From: Vibrio brasiliensis LMG 20546
GTDB taxonomy: Bacteria; Pseudomonadota; Gammaproteobacteria; Enterobacterales; Vibrionaceae
Direction of reading: 5' to 3'
Assembly: GCF_000189255.1 (NCBI RefSeq)
Contig: NZ_AEVS01000049.1
Coordinates: 124,001 to 188,000 of the forward strand
DNA: 64,000 nt
Positions 62,780 through 64,000 of this stretch are shown piece by piece; the stretch's first letter is position 1, and every line of letters begins with the position of its first letter. A program made the translations under genes and the position numbers. A model generated the notes under the pieces. That model did not search any database. It saw only the letters and a program-made list of their open reading frames with translations, and had not been told where the DNA came from.

Positions 62780-63436
62780 ATGAATAATACAATTAAGCTC
62801 GACATTATTAGCGATGTTGTCTGCCCGTGGTGCATCATCGGATACAACCATTTAAAAGCAGCGATCGAACAGCTTGGAATTGAAGATCGCATCGAGATTG
62901 AGTGGCAGCCTTTTGAATTGAACCCTGATATGCCTGCTGAAGGTGAGAACCTTCGAGATCACGTTGCTCGTAAATATGGCAGTACCGTAGAAGAAAGCAA
63001 CAACGCGCGTATTCGTATCGCCAGCATTGGCGCGGAGCATGACTTCAAGTTTAACTACTTTGATGACATGAAGATGGTGAACACATTTGACGCACACCTT
63101 TTGCTTGATTTCGCCAAGAGCTTGGGCAAACAGACTGAACTAAAAATACGTTTATTTACCGCATTTTTCAGTGAACAGAAAGACGTCTCGGATCGTGAAA
63201 TTCTCAAGCAAGAGCTAATCTCTGTAGGTCTTGACCCTGAGGAAGGAATGCGCTGGTTAAATGATGTGCAGCGACGCAACTCAATCCGTAGTTCAGAGAA
63301 ACAATGGCAAAAAATGGGCGTATCGAGTGTGCCAACGGTGATTTTTAACAGAGAACATGGTGTTTCTGGTGCACATCCAGTGGAAGGTTACAAACAGATC
63401 TTAGCTGAGTTAATGGCTCAGGCGAATCAGCACTAG
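62780..63436 (+). CDS. FrnE/DsbA-family thiol oxidoreductase (2-hydroxychromene-type)
   Basis: 218 residues, cytoplasmic DsbA-like (no signal peptide). Thioredoxin-type active site DVVCPWCIIG with Cys15 and Cys18, a FrnE-like helical insert (about 60-150), and the cis-Pro segment GVSSVPTVIFN near 185. FrnE proteins are disulfide isomerase-like in the cytoplasm. It lies 77 bp after the AhpD-like gene, likely the same transcript. Its stop (TAG at 63434-63436) overlaps the first base of copy C of the 18-bp element. Confidence 0.87.
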   Translation: MNNTIKLDIISDVVCPWCIIGYNHLKAAIEQLGIEDRIEIEWQPFELNPDMPAEGENLRDHVARKYGSTVEESNNARIRIASIGAEHDFKFNYFDDMKMVNTFDAHLLLDFAKSLGKQTELKIRLFTAFFSEQKDVSDREILKQELISVGLDPEEGMRWLNDVQRRNSIRSSEKQWQKMGVSSVPTVIFNREHGVSGAHPVEGYKQILAELMAQANQH

Positions 63437-63484
63437 GTTACTAAAAGTATACCGGTTGCAACTTGTTTCTTAGTGCCTTATCTT
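63436..63484 (+). promoter_or_regulatory. Redox-type promoter of the peroxiredoxin gene, copy C
   Basis: Element GGTTACTAAAAGTATACC (63436-63453), GG, -35 TTGCAA (63456-63461), 17-bp spacer, -10 TATCTT (63479-63484). Same arrangement as copies A and B. Confidence 0.65.
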
Positions 63485-63522
63485 TTTTCTAACTTGTTGT
63501 GACCTCAATCTCAGGAGCCCAG

Positions 63523-64000
63523 ATGGCATACTCACAAAAACTCAAAGCGGGTGACGCTTTTCCTACATTAGAGGCAACAAAGCTTGATGGAACCAAAGTC
63601 AAGCTAGGTCAACCTCAAGGTGATGCAACATGGCAAGCAGTGTTTGTCTATCGTGGTAAGCATTGTCCACTCTGTACTAAATATCTAAATGAAATCGAGA
63701 CCTATAAACAAGCATTTAGTGACTCAGGCGTTGATATTCTGGCTGTCTCTGGTGACTCGAAGCAACAATTGGAGCAACACCTAGAAAAGCTCGATATCAG
63801 TTTTCCAGTCGCTTATGGTCTTTCTGAGCAACAAATGAAGACTCTGGGGCTTTATATATCGCTACCACGTTCCGAAGCAGAAACCGACCATAACTTTGCA
63901 GAGCCAGGGTTGTTTGTCGTCAATGAACACGGCAACTTACACGTTGTTGACCTGTCCAATAACCCGTTTGTAAGACCAGAACTCGGTGCGCTGACCCGAG
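63523..64000 (+). CDS. Peroxiredoxin-like (AhpC/TSA) protein, 3' end missing
   Basis: At least 159 residues; the gene runs past the end of the window with no stop. Thioredoxin-fold AhpC/TSA-type: KLKAGDAFPTLEATKLDG at the start, VFVYRGKHCPLCTKYLNEI with Cys48 and Cys51 (the peroxidatic-like position is followed by a CxxC), DILAVSGDS and GLYISLPR. It probably reduces peroxides or organic electrophiles. The ATG at 63523 has AGGAG 8 nt upstream. It has its own promoter with copy C of the 18-bp element. Confidence 0.85.
   Translation, partial: MAYSQKLKAGDAFPTLEATKLDGTKVKLGQPQGDATWQAVFVYRGKHCPLCTKYLNEIETYKQAFSDSGVDILAVSGDSKQQLEQHLEKLDISFPVAYGLSEQQMKTLGLYISLPRSEAETDHNFAEPGLFVVNEHGNLHVVDLSNNPFVRPELGALTR

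Noticed and set aside
1-64000. CRISPR arrays, prophage modules, toxin-antitoxin pairs, riboswitches
   Set aside because: I looked for regularly spaced repeats, phage structural genes, paired small overlapping ORFs and recognisable riboswitch cores and saw none that could be supported.

Overview
The window looks like chromosomal DNA of a marine gammaproteobacterium of the genus Vibrio. The evidence is a complete syp-type biofilm polysaccharide locus in its Vibrio gene order, a TtpC-containing TonB2-type operon, a DUF2986 small protein, the long (367-residue) form of PurC, and LexA, PurR, Fur and FNR sites of the gammaproteobacterial type. I cannot name the species. No prophage, integrase, insertion sequence with a transposase, or CRISPR array is visible.

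Layout. (1) 1-18,366 (+): the syp locus from the 3' end of sypC to sypR. It encodes export and chain-length proteins (SypC, SypD, SypO), a hybrid sensor kinase (SypF), a sigma-54 activator (SypG), six glycosyltransferases (SypH, I, J, N, P, Q), a flippase (SypK), a ligase/polymerase (SypL), an acetyltransferase (SypM) and the initiating sugar-phosphate transferase (SypR). The position that sypE occupies in V. fischeri holds a PhnD-like periplasmic binding protein. Three internal promoter regions (before sypI, sypM, sypP) each carry a TTCTCA-N3-TGAGAA-like palindrome 49-70 bp upstream of a -24/-12 element, so the locus appears to contain its own activator and that activator's targets. (2) 18.4-25.1 kb: tandem tRNA-Val(GAC), a Tat-exported multicopper oxidase, a GGDEF protein, an outer-membrane barrel and several small or unknown genes. 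(3) 25.1-29.9 kb (-): nirB-nirD-nirC-cobA, assimilatory-type nitrite reduction with siroheme supply, behind an FNR-like site and a NarP-like palindrome. (4) 30-38.5 kb: an Aer-like aerotaxis receptor with a consensus FNR box, a diguanylate cyclase, a DUF2726 protein, two orphan periplasmic binding proteins, and a CitA/CitB-type two-component system. (5) 38.5-48 kb (-): a TonB2-type energizer operon (DUF3450, TtpC, ExbB, ExbD, TonB, TPR), a TonB-dependent siderophore receptor, both with Fur-like boxes, and a CpxAR-like two-component pair. (6) 48-54.6 kb: a metallo-hydrolase, a lactate/malate dehydrogenase homologue, an EamA exporter, a MITE-like palindromic repeat, a glycerophosphodiesterase, a LexA-controlled SulA-like inhibitor, PurR-controlled purC and an EF-hand protein. 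(7) 54.7-64 kb: a LysR regulator, a probably Fur-controlled unknown secreted protein, a FAD oxidoreductase/membrane-protein pair, an ion channel with LtrA, and a redox group (quinone reductase, AhpD-like, DsbA/FrnE-like, peroxiredoxin running off the end).

The most unusual signal outside the syp locus is an 18-bp element in three promoters of the last 3 kb (ltrA, the quinone-reductase operon, the peroxiredoxin). In all three it sits exactly 2 nt before the -35 hexamer, which points to one unidentified redox or electrophile regulator. All regulatory assignments rest on reading motifs by eye.
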